Made by a program: the position numbers and the translations under genes. Positions 33,634 through 40,667 of a stretch of 56,895 nt of DNA are shown in pieces. Source of the DNA: Ruminococcus sp. UBA4240 (GTDB lineage: Bacteria; Bacillota; Clostridia; Oscillospirales; Ruminococcaceae); assembly GCA_002395525.1 (NCBI GenBank), contig DGXE01000025.1, forward strand, positions 1 to 56,895, written 5' to 3'. The notes under the pieces are model-generated. The model was not told where the DNA came from. It searched no databases and was given only the letters and a program-made list of their open reading frames with translations. Positions within the stretch are counted from its first letter, which is position 1. Every line of letters begins with the position of its first letter.

Positions 33634-35364
33634 TTACTTGTACACGATGTCGTAGTGAACTACCAGAACACCCTCGGTAAGGCCCTGTCCCATGAGCTTG
33701 AGCTTGGAGACATTGCCCTTGCCCTTGGCGTAATTCTGGAATTCCTTCCATTTTGAGGTGTCTCTCATGGTGTCGTACAGCTTCTTTGATGTAACTCTTA
33801 TCTCCACTACGTTAGTGCCGTTTGCAACAGCCGTGTCTATCTGGCTCTTGATGGCATCGGTAGCGGATGCCTCATCGCTGTACAGCTTCCCGTATACATC
33901 AAAGTAGTTGGCTGCTTCCTTTGTGCAGGCAGGGGGAGTGTAGAGCTTTATGTTGCCGTTTTCTCTCAGTGCTACGCTTACATTGAAGTGTGTCAGGTTG
34001 TGTATCCAGCTGTCAGGTACCAGGCAGTAGTCATAGGTGATGTAATCCTTGCCAAATTCCTGGCCGTTTATGGGGTCGCCCCATGTTGCATCCACGTTGT
34101 AGTAGCCGTTCTCGCAGTAGAGCACGTTCCATGCGTGGGTGGAGCCCTCGGAGTTGGAGCCTTCAACTACCATGCAGTCTATGCCCACTCTGTCGCACAG
34201 GTACTGCATTGACTTTGCGTAGCCTGCGCACTGCAGCTCGCCCTTGGTGCCCAGCACATTGTATATGGTGGCATTGTATCCGCTGGCATCCTTGCTGAAT
34301 GTGGCACGGTATACTATATTGTCATAGAATGCCATTATCTGTGTGAGGGAGGAGCTTCCTGCCTTGGACAGTATTGCGGATGCATTGGCATCTATGTTGC
34401 CTATCATGGTGTTTATCTCATCAGGATCAACAGTCTTGTAGGTAAGTCCCAGAGCAGTGCCTCTGTCCTTGGGGGAGGAGTTGAGCCAGAAGAGCTCAGG
34501 CTCGGAGTGGAACACGATGTGGAATACCTTTACAGCATCCGTGTATGTGAGCCCTGCAGGGAGCATAACGTTTGTATCGAATGAAAAGGCTGCCTTTACT
34601 ATGCCCCGGTACAGCTCCTGCTCGCTGGAATTCAGCTGCTTGTAGGGGTATCTGTTGGTATAGTCGAATGTATAGTCACCCACGGTCACAGTAGTGCCGC
34701 TCAGCTTCATCTCACCGCTGCCCACGGATACATTGCCCGTGTCATCATCAGCAATATTGCTGTTCCCGCCTGAGGTGCCGTCTGACTTTTTCTTTGTGGT
34801 GGTGTTTTCCTCAGAAGCATCTGTAACAGGTGCGGTAGTTGCGGGAGCGGGCTTGCTGGTGGACAGATAGTCGGAATGGATGTATCCGCCCTCGGCTATT
34901 TTGTAGTAGCCAGTGTCTGTGATGGCTGTGATAGTGACTGCATCTCCGGCAGAGTGCTGTGATATGGGAGTAGCGCCTATAACTGCCCTCTCTCTTGAAT
35001 AGCAGTCCGTGGTGACGTACATGGTGCCGCTCATCTGTGTCTCGCTCCAGGAGTTTGCCTGGGCGGATGTAGCCTCCGTTTCACCGGCAGGGGCAGATGT
35101 GGTCGCAGTAGTTTCCTCCTGTGACTGAGGTGCGGTTGTGGCTTCGGTAGTCTCCTCAGTGATAACGATAGATGTGGGCATAGTTGCCACAGTGGTAACG
35201 GTGGTAATGTCTGTTGCTTCCGTTACCGTAGTCTCCTCGGCTGCTGTGGTGGTGGTCTCCGACATGGTGGGGATCACGTTGTCCTCGGATGTCTGAGTGC
35301 AGGCAGTGAGCATTGATATGGCTGTGATGACAGCCGCAAGCCCTGCGATGGTTCTTTTGTTCAT
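33634..35364 (-). CDS. Transglutaminase-like lipoprotein with SH3 domain, array member 5
   Basis: 576 residues from the ATG at 35364 (AAGGAG upstream). Lipobox LTAC (Cys22), a long Thr/Glu-rich linker (about 30-110), then a bacterial SH3-like domain (about 115-170, segments TMYVTTDCYSRERAVIG and GYYKIAEGGYIHSDYLS), a second low-complexity linker, and the transglutaminase core with Cys in GELQCAGYAKSMQYLC, His in STHAWNVLYCEN and Asp in YYNVDATWGDP. Bacterial SH3 domains often bind peptidoglycan, which supports a cell-wall location. First of the five genes to be transcribed. Confidence 0.87.
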   Translation of the reverse strand: MNKRTIAGLAAVITAISMLTACTQTSEDNVIPTMSETTTTAAEETTVTEATDITTVTTVATMPTSIVITEETTEATTAPQSQEETTATTSAPAGETEATSAQANSWSETQMSGTMYVTTDCYSRERAVIGATPISQHSAGDAVTITAITDTGYYKIAEGGYIHSDYLSTSKPAPATTAPVTDASEENTTTKKKSDGTSGGNSNIADDDTGNVSVGSGEMKLSGTTVTVGDYTFDYTNRYPYKQLNSSEQELYRGIVKAAFSFDTNVMLPAGLTYTDAVKVFHIVFHSEPELFWLNSSPKDRGTALGLTYKTVDPDEINTMIGNIDANASAILSKAGSSSLTQIMAFYDNIVYRATFSKDASGYNATIYNVLGTKGELQCAGYAKSMQYLCDRVGIDCMVVEGSNSEGSTHAWNVLYCENGYYNVDATWGDPINGQEFGKDYITYDYCLVPDSWIHNLTHFNVSVALRENGNIKLYTPPACTKEAANYFDVYGKLYSDEASATDAIKSQIDTAVANGTNVVEIRVTSKKLYDTMRDTSKWKEFQNYAKGKGNVSKLKLMGQGLTEGVLVVHYDIVYK

Positions 35365-35431
35365 ACTGGTCTCCTTTGCTATCTTTTTTACTTGGTATGA
35401 TGTTTCGTTAAAATGATCCGCACTGACAGCA

Positions 35432-36712
35432 TCAGTCAGCATGGCTCTCCTCCGTCTGCTTTTCAACAGTTGCCTTTATGCGTTCTATGCGCATATCCTC
35501 CGCAAGCAGCACGGTAAAGGTTATGCCGTTGTATGTGACAGTGGGAGTCTCTCCGTCTGCCGGGATATGCCCTAATCTGCTGGTGATAAAGCCGCCTATG
35601 GTGTCGTATTCGCTGTCCTCCGGAAGGGGGCTGCCAAGAGCCTCCATTACGGTCTGTGCATCAGCTGTGCCTACGATGATGTATACGCCCTCGGATATCT
35701 CGGTCATATCCTCTTCCTCGTTGTCGTATTCATCCTGTATGCTCCCGAATACGGATTCGATGATATCCTCCATGGAAATGACCCCCGCAGTGCCGCCGTA
35801 TTCATCCACGACCACCGCAAACTGCTGCTTCTGGGCGGTAAAGCGCTCAAAAAGCTCATCACACATACAGCTTTCGGGGACAAAGATCACATTTCTCATA
35901 AAGGAGCGCACATCAAGACCTTCAGTGGACTGCATACCTATCAGGCAAAGCAGATCCTTGATATTGATTATGCCTTCGATATGGTCAACGCTGCCGCTGT
36001 ATACAGGTATCCTTGAATGGCCGCTGTTTATGGCGGTATATACCACATCCGAGATCTGTGTATCTATGCTGACAGCCACCACATCCATCCTGTGGGTCAT
36101 GACATCGCTGACATGAGTGTCATCAAGCTCGAATATGCTGCTTATCATGTCACGCTCATCAGTTTCAACAGTGCCGTTCTCGCTGCCCTCATCAAGCATC
36201 ATCAGTATCTCTTCCTCTGTTACAGCCTCCTCCTCGGAGAAAAGGAGCCTGCCAAGGGGATATGAAAGGGGCAGGAGCAGTATCCGCATACATTCGATGA
36301 CACCTGCCCACGAGCAGGCGAGCTTTACGGAATCATCCCTGCTCATCTCTCGTGATGACATGATACCTGTGACAGTGTATACAAGCACAGCGCAAACAGT
36401 AATGGCGGTATTTACTGCCATGCTGAGATGATATGTCCGGTTCAGGCTGTACAGACACCACAGGAGACATACATAGTACCCAATGGCATTCAGAAGGTCG
36501 TGCGTCCTGAAGGTATCACGGAGCCGGTCATTGTCGTTGAGCTTCAAAAGCAGCTGCTTTTTGCCTTCCTTTGCAGCAAGCTCCTTTATGTCCGCCTCGC
36601 CTATGCTGTCTATGGCCTTTGCCATACGGTTCGACCATGCCCGCATGATAAGCATCACCAGGCACAGCACAACAAAAATAGTCATTCGTATATGACTGCC
36701 GTCTGAGTCCAT
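35432..36712 (-). CDS. CNNM/CorC-type membrane protein with CBS domains
   Basis: 426 residues (hemolysin C/CorC superfamily). N-terminal part (about 1-160) with a short first membrane segment and three further hydrophobic segments, divergent from the usual DUF21 domain. Then a CBS pair (about 195-310: VMTHRMDVVAVSID, GHSRIPVYSGSVDHIEGI, VVDEYGGTAGVISMEDIIE) and a C-terminal CorC_HlyC domain (DTIGGFITSRLGHIPADGE). Family members are linked to divalent cation homeostasis, though transport is debated. First gene of the minus-strand run behind a consensus promoter, 67 bp before the transglutaminase array. Confidence 0.87.
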   Translation of the reverse strand: MDSDGSHIRMTIFVVLCLVMLIMRAWSNRMAKAIDSIGEADIKELAAKEGKKQLLLKLNDNDRLRDTFRTHDLLNAIGYYVCLLWCLYSLNRTYHLSMAVNTAITVCAVLVYTVTGIMSSREMSRDDSVKLACSWAGVIECMRILLLPLSYPLGRLLFSEEEAVTEEEILMMLDEGSENGTVETDERDMISSIFELDDTHVSDVMTHRMDVVAVSIDTQISDVVYTAINSGHSRIPVYSGSVDHIEGIINIKDLLCLIGMQSTEGLDVRSFMRNVIFVPESCMCDELFERFTAQKQQFAVVVDEYGGTAGVISMEDIIESVFGSIQDEYDNEEEDMTEISEGVYIIVGTADAQTVMEALGSPLPEDSEYDTIGGFITSRLGHIPADGETPTVTYNGITFTVLLAEDMRIERIKATVEKQTEESHAD

Positions 36713-36780
36713 ATACGCCTTCCTTTCCCATGATCAAAAGATTAAAGGGCGGTCTCCCGCTTAGAAATCATGTATAGACT

Positions 36781-36809
36781 ATTATACTACAAAAATAAAT
36801 CCCTGTCAA
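36781..36809 (-). promoter_or_regulatory. Consensus promoter of the CNNM/transglutaminase operon
   Basis: Read on the minus strand: TTGACA (36809-36804), 17-bp spacer, TATAAT (36786-36781). Both boxes match the sigma-A consensus perfectly. The ten minus-strand genes downstream have gaps of at most about 67 bp, so it may drive all of them. Confidence 0.9.
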
Positions 36810-36997
36810 TCATTGCACTTGATTTTCGTGTTGGTCACAATGTTGATTTTATACAAAATCTACTGACATTTTACGGTAAAATATCCTAAAATTCAAGGGG
36901 TTTAAACCAAATTGTAACCAAATTTTGATATACCTTTGCATAATGTGATGACTGCCTCCTCCGGCTCACATAAGAAAACTGCAATGATCCACAGCAG

Positions 36998-37046
36998 ACA
37001 TCAGCCTTGTGCAAATACCTCAGAATTGCATTTGCTTTGCTGATGT
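36998..37046. other. Two-tier hairpin upstream of the infC promoter
   Basis: ACATCAGC (36998-37005) pairs perfectly with GCTGATGT (37039-37046), and inside it GCAAAT (37011-37016) pairs with ATTTGC (37030-37035), separated by a 5/3 internal loop and closed by a 13-nt loop. No T-run follows directly. Could be an RNA element or a DNA site; function unknown. Confidence 0.5.
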
Positions 37047-37090
37047 GATTTGTGATACTATACAAATTTTGCCGACTTGAAAATTTCTTC

Positions 37091-37119
37091 TTGACAAACA
37101 AGAGCAGCGGGGTTATAAT
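37091..37119 (+). promoter_or_regulatory. Consensus promoter of infC-rpmI-rplT
   Basis: TTGACA (37091-37096), 17-bp spacer, TATAAT (37114-37119), a perfect sigma-A match. Transcription should start near 37126, giving a leader of about 140 nt before infC. Confidence 0.92.
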
Positions 37120-37125
37120 ACTTAG

Positions 37126-37254
37126 GTACAAAGAAGCAGAACTCCGTTCTCACCGTGCCATTAGTGTTTGCGTACGGTCAATACCATATGCGTGGCTCAT
37201 GGTCATGTTTCGGTGTCGGCGGAAGTTTCTGATTTTCGCTGATTTTTTTATTTT
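37126..37254 (+). ncRNA. L20-type ribosomal protein leader of the infC operon
   Basis: The leader contains AACTCCG (37140-37146) and CACC (37151-37154), which can pair with CGGAAGTT (37220-37227) and GGTG (37212-37215) to close a long stem, followed by a T-rich stretch (TGATTTTTTTATTTT, 37240-37254). This fits the L20 autoregulatory leader found before infC-rpmI-rplT in Firmicutes, where L20 binding promotes premature termination. Identified by position and partial fold, not by a covariance search. Confidence 0.6.
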
Positions 37255-37267
37255 GGGGGTGCTTAGT

Positions 37268-37804
37268 ATAGCTACAAAGAGCAGCAAAGATGTACAGATC
37301 AATGAAGAGATCCGTGACAAGGAACTCAGGGTCATAGGTCCGGATGGCGCACAGCTCGGCATAATGTCCTCGTCCGCTGCAAGGAAGATCGCAGAGGAGC
37401 AGGATCTTGACCTGGTCAAGATAGCGCCGCAGGCTACACCGCCTGTGTGCAAGATCATGGATTACAGCAAGTACATGTTTGAACAGGCAAAGCGTGAAAA
37501 GGAAGCGAAGAAGAACCAGAAGACGGTGGAGATCAAGGAGATACGTATGTTCTCTGCGATAGACACTCACGACTTTGAGACAAAGGTCAACCAGGCCTGC
37601 AAGTTCTTGAAGGGCGGCGATAAGCTGAAGGTCTCTGTGCGTTTCCGCAGACGTGCCATTGCTCATCCGCAGCTTGGCGAGGAGCTTCTCGTGAGATTCG
37701 GGGAGGCGTGCTCAGAATTCGGCACCATCGACAAGCAGCCCAAGATGGAGGGGAGAGCCATAGTGATGTTCATGGCTCCCAAATCAGGGAAACAGGGTTC
37801 ATAA
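37268..37804 (+). CDS. infC: Translation initiation factor IF-3, AUA start codon
   Basis: Binds the 30S subunit, prevents premature 50S joining and checks the start codon. IF-3 similarity begins at ATKSSKDVQINEEIRDKELR; the codon before this is ATA (37268-37270), placed 8 nt after a GGGGG ribosome binding site. Upstream in-frame ATGs lie in the leader and would add unrelated residues. Non-canonical AUU/AUC/AUA starts are a known device by which IF-3 limits its own synthesis. The product has about 178 residues: N-domain with the KIAPQATPPVCKIMDY signature, a Lys-rich linker, and the C-domain. Confidence 0.9.
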   Translation: MATKSSKDVQINEEIRDKELRVIGPDGAQLGIMSSSAARKIAEEQDLDLVKIAPQATPPVCKIMDYSKYMFEQAKREKEAKKNQKTVEIKEIRMFSAIDTHDFETKVNQACKFLKGGDKLKVSVRFRRRAIAHPQLGEELLVRFGEACSEFGTIDKQPKMEGRAIVMFMAPKSGKQGS

Positions 37805-37845
37805 GTGAACCGAAAGCTGAAAACACTTTTTAAGGAGGATATATC

Positions 37846-38043
37846 ATGCCTAAGCAGAAGACACATTCAGGCGCAAAGAAGCGTTTCAAGGTGACAGCAA
37901 ACGGTCTTGTAAAGTATCAGAAGACCAACAAGAGACACAGACTGACCCAGAAGGATCACAAGCGTAAGAGGATCGCCCGTGTTATGGGTGTTGCAAGCTC
38001 TGCTAACACTGCAACACTCAGAGAGCTCATGCCCTACAAGTAA
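37846..38043 (+). CDS. rpmI: 50S ribosomal protein L35
   Basis: 65 residues, very basic. Begins MPKQKTHSGAKKRFKVTANG, the L35 signature, and ends LRELMPYK. AAGGAGG is 8 nt before the ATG. Lies between infC and rplT in the conserved order, cotranscribed from the infC promoter. Confidence 0.98.
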   Translation: MPKQKTHSGAKKRFKVTANGLVKYQKTNKRHRLTQKDHKRKRIARVMGVASSANTATLRELMPYK

Positions 38044-38088
38044 ACAAGGGCTCACACATTCTAACAAAGATATTACGGAGGTATAGAT

Positions 38089-38442
38089 ATGGCTCGTGTT
38101 AAGGGCGCAATGGCTACACGCAAGAGAAGAAACAAGACTCTGAAGCTCGCTAAGGGTTACTGGGGTGCTAAGAGCAAACACTTCAAGATGGCTAAGGAAG
38201 CCGTAATGAAGTCCGGCAACTATGCATATGTAGGCAGAAGACTCAAGAAGAGAGATTTCAGAAAGCTCTGGATCACAAGAATTTCCGCAGCATGCAAGCT
38301 CAACGGCATGAATTATTCCACATTCATGAACGGCCTTAAGAAGGCTGGCATCACACTCAACAGAAAGATGCTTTCCGAGATAGCAATAAATGATGCTGCC
38401 GGTTTCACAGCTCTTACCGAAAAGGCAAAGGCTGCTCTTTGA
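38089..38442 (+). CDS. rplT: 50S ribosomal protein L20
   Basis: 117 residues. Conserved MARVKGAMATRKRRNKTLKL start and the KRDFRKLWITRISAACKLNG segment. Primary 23S-binding assembly protein and, in Firmicutes, the autoregulator of this operon through the leader upstream of infC. Last gene of the trio, followed by a hairpin. Confidence 0.98.
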   Translation: MARVKGAMATRKRRNKTLKLAKGYWGAKSKHFKMAKEAVMKSGNYAYVGRRLKKRDFRKLWITRISAACKLNGMNYSTFMNGLKKAGITLNRKMLSEIAINDAAGFTALTEKAKAAL

Positions 38443-38452
38443 TTATAATGAT

Positions 38453-38494
38453 AAGGCTGTTTCGTTTGGGGATCTGCTCTGACCGGACAGCCTT
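38453..38494 (+). terminator. Probable terminator of the infC operon
   Basis: AAGGCTGT (38453-38460) pairs with ACAGCCTT (38487-38494), extendable by two G-U pairs, and is followed by GTTTTATA. The loop is large (about 26 nt), so termination may be partial. Confidence 0.6.
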
Positions 38495-38542
38495 GTTTTA
38501 TACGTATGTTCTTAAACAGTATTGTGTAGTGCAGGTGCAGCC

Positions 38543-39322
38543 ATGGAGATCATCACATCAGGGGACAACAGCAGGATAAAACAATACAAACGTCTTTTTG
38601 CAGAGAAAAAGTTCAGGCTGCGTGAGGGGCTGTTTGTCACGGAGGGTGCCCGCCTTACCGCCGATGCGGCAAGGGAGGGGGCAGGGCTTGAGTATGTCCT
38701 GGTGTCGTCCTCCGGTGCTGAGCATTTCCTGGATGAGGTGCAGATGATAAGCGATTCCTGCAAGGTGTACATGATATCTGACAGGCTGGCTGATATGCTC
38801 AGCGGCACCCGGACTACACAGGGGATATTCGGCGTATGTCGTATCCCGGAGATCAGAAATGCCGCTCAGTGCGGTATCACCCACGGCATGAGGATAGTTG
38901 TCCTCGATGACGTACAGGATCCGGGCAATATGGGTACCATACTGCGCACCGCAGATGCCTGCGGTGTTGACAGGGTCATTCTCTGCGGCTGCTGTGACGA
39001 GTATTCACCCAAGGCTGTGCGCTCTGCCATGGGAAGCGTGCTCAGGGTAAAGCCTGTACACGACACCTTTGAGAACACTGTCTCAGTGCTGAAGGGAAAC
39101 GGCATCAAGGTCTGGGCGGCTGTGATAAACGGCGGCACGGATCTTCTGAAGGCTCATCTTGGCAGCGGTGCCGGGGTCATCATCGGCAATGAGGGCAGCG
39201 GCATATCACCGCAGCACGCTCAGATGGCTGATGAGGGTCTTACCATAACTATGCACGGCACTATAGAATCACTCAATGCGGCAATGGCTGCGGGCATCAT
39301 CATGTGGGAACTGACGAAGTGA
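38543..39322 (+). CDS. TrmH/SpoU-family RNA 2'-O-methyltransferase
   Basis: 259 residues. An N-terminal substrate-binding domain (about 1-95, beginning ITSGDNSRIKQYKRL) precedes the SPOUT knot: VLDDVQDPGNMGTILRTADA (motif 1 with Asn and Arg), IIGNEGSGI (motif 2) and MHGTIESLNAAMAAGI (motif 3). It methylates a ribose in 23S rRNA or tRNA; the exact nucleotide cannot be inferred. The ATG at 38543 is favoured over a TTG at 38522 because it starts the homologous region and has AGGTG upstream. It often follows rplT in Clostridia. Confidence 0.9.
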   Translation: MEIITSGDNSRIKQYKRLFAEKKFRLREGLFVTEGARLTADAAREGAGLEYVLVSSSGAEHFLDEVQMISDSCKVYMISDRLADMLSGTRTTQGIFGVCRIPEIRNAAQCGITHGMRIVVLDDVQDPGNMGTILRTADACGVDRVILCGCCDEYSPKAVRSAMGSVLRVKPVHDTFENTVSVLKGNGIKVWAAVINGGTDLLKAHLGSGAGVIIGNEGSGISPQHAQMADEGLTITMHGTIESLNAAMAAGIIMWELTK

Positions 39323-39336
39323 CGGAGGGAGAGCAT

Positions 39337-40518
39337 ATGGACGAGCTTGTTTACAGGATATGGGCGCTGATGGTATTCGGTGCCGGGAACCGTGTTCTGA
39401 ATGAACTGGACGGGTACTCCCCAAAAGAGCTTTATGAGGCTTTAAAGGAGGGCAGCGATGAAAAGCTGATGCACACTGCCCGCACCGCAAGGAAGTACCT
39501 TGACACCCCTCTTTCCAAGGCAGAGGCGGTGCTTGAGGAGTGCGCCGCAAAGCATATCGGCATTGTCACCGTAGATGATGACACATATCCCGAAAGACTG
39601 AGAAATATATATGCTCCACCTGTAGTCCTGTTCTACAAGGGGGATCTGCGGGGAATGGACGAGCGCCCTGCCATGGGCGTGGTAGGCACCCGCAAGCCCT
39701 CGGAGTACAGCCGCTATGTGGCAAGTGCACTTGTGGCAGGGCTTGTAAGATCGGGCTTTTCCATAGTCAGCGGCATGGCAGAGGGCATAGACATATGTGC
39801 CTCTCTTGCTGCTGTTCACAACGGCGGGCGTGTGTATGAGGTGCTGGGCTGCGGCGTCGATTATGACTATCCCAAGAACAATATCAGATACAGGGAAAAG
39901 CTCATTGAGCACGGAGCCATTATATCTGAATTTCTTCCGGGCACACAGCCCCTGCCATCAAATTTCCCTCAGAGGAACCGCATACTGGCGGGGCTTTCTG
40001 ACGGCATAGCAGTAATTGAAGCGGGAAGCAGGAGCGGCTCCCTCAACACCTCCACCCATGCTCTGAATCAGGGGAAGAATGTGTATGTCATACCCCCTGC
40101 GGATCTGTTTGACAAGAGATACAACGGCAATGCCATGCTGCTCAGGGAGGGGGCTATCCCCCTTATGGGGATGCGTGACCTGCTTGACAGTGAAAACGGC
40201 AGTGTAAATGAGGAAAGCACAGCAGCTCCCTCTGCCGGCGGCAATACCGGTGCTGAAACAGAATCTGCAAAGGAGGTTCGCACCGCAGAAACAGCTGTGT
40301 TTGAAAACGAATCTGCCCAAAGGGAAGTTCCCGATGCCGGCAGTGAGGCGGGAAATGCCATTCTTGCCGCCATATACAAGGGCAGCGGCATACATATGGA
40401 TGAGATAGCCGAAACCACAGGCCTTGATATAGATACAGTCCTTGAAACCATGACAGAGCTTGAAGTGATGGGCTATGCAGAAAACAGGGGCGGACTGTGC
40501 TATCCGGCAAACAAATGA
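39337..40518 (+). CDS. dprA: DNA processing protein DprA/Smf
   Basis: Loads RecA on incoming single-stranded DNA during transformation. 393 residues from the ATG at 39337, which has GGAGGGAG just upstream. A short N-terminal helical domain is followed by the Rossmann-like DprA core: VVGTRKPSEYSRYVA, SGMAEGIDICA, VLGCGVDYDYPKNN, FPQRNRILAGLSDGIAVIEA, SGSLNTSTHALNQGKNVYVIP. A variable Ala/Glu-rich linker (about 295-340) leads to a C-terminal winged helix (IHMDEIAETTGLDIDTVLE). No other competence gene is in the window. Confidence 0.95.
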   Translation: MDELVYRIWALMVFGAGNRVLNELDGYSPKELYEALKEGSDEKLMHTARTARKYLDTPLSKAEAVLEECAAKHIGIVTVDDDTYPERLRNIYAPPVVLFYKGDLRGMDERPAMGVVGTRKPSEYSRYVASALVAGLVRSGFSIVSGMAEGIDICASLAAVHNGGRVYEVLGCGVDYDYPKNNIRYREKLIEHGAIISEFLPGTQPLPSNFPQRNRILAGLSDGIAVIEAGSRSGSLNTSTHALNQGKNVYVIPPADLFDKRYNGNAMLLREGAIPLMGMRDLLDSENGSVNEESTAAPSAGGNTGAETESAKEVRTAETAVFENESAQREVPDAGSEAGNAILAAIYKGSGIHMDEIAETTGLDIDTVLETMTELEVMGYAENRGGLCYPANK

Positions 40519-40589
40519 CCTGCTGTCAGCATATGTAAAGTGTAGTTGCTTGACATTTGATGCTCATCTCCGGGAGCAAAACAGGTCAT
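40515..40589 (+). other. Predicted three-way-junction RNA element between dprA and topA
   Basis: ATGACCTG (40515-40522, containing the dprA stop) pairs with CAGGTCAT (40582-40589). Inside, TGTC/GACA (40524-40527 with 40552-40555) plus GCA/TGC form one arm, and TGCTC/GAGCA (40561-40565 with 40574-40578) a second. The rest of the 149-bp gap is purine-rich and ends in the topA ribosome site. Seen by eye only. Confidence 0.4.
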
Positions 40590-40667
40590 AAGGCGGAGAA
40601 TTAGGAGCGGGAAGCGGAGCGTCTTGTGTCAGTGCTTTGGCTCCTATTGAAAAGGAAGGAAAGAGAA

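Larger units (their letters stand above)
36713..37267. other. Divergent intergenic region between the CNNM gene and infC
   Basis: An AT-rich stretch of 555 bp without a convincing gene. It holds, from left to right, the minus-strand promoter (36781-36809), about 190 bp with no recognised element except the palindrome GGTTTAAACC (36899-36908), a long hairpin (36998-37046), the infC promoter (37091-37119) and the infC leader. An 81-codon minus-strand frame at 36886-37131 lacks a ribosome binding site and overlaps the promoter, so it is not called. Confidence 0.7.

Noticed and set aside
37052..37267. N-terminal extension of IF-3 starting at an upstream ATG
   Set aside because: The segment overlaps the consensus promoter and the leader, is unlike any IF-3, and the family N-terminus starts right after the ATA codon.
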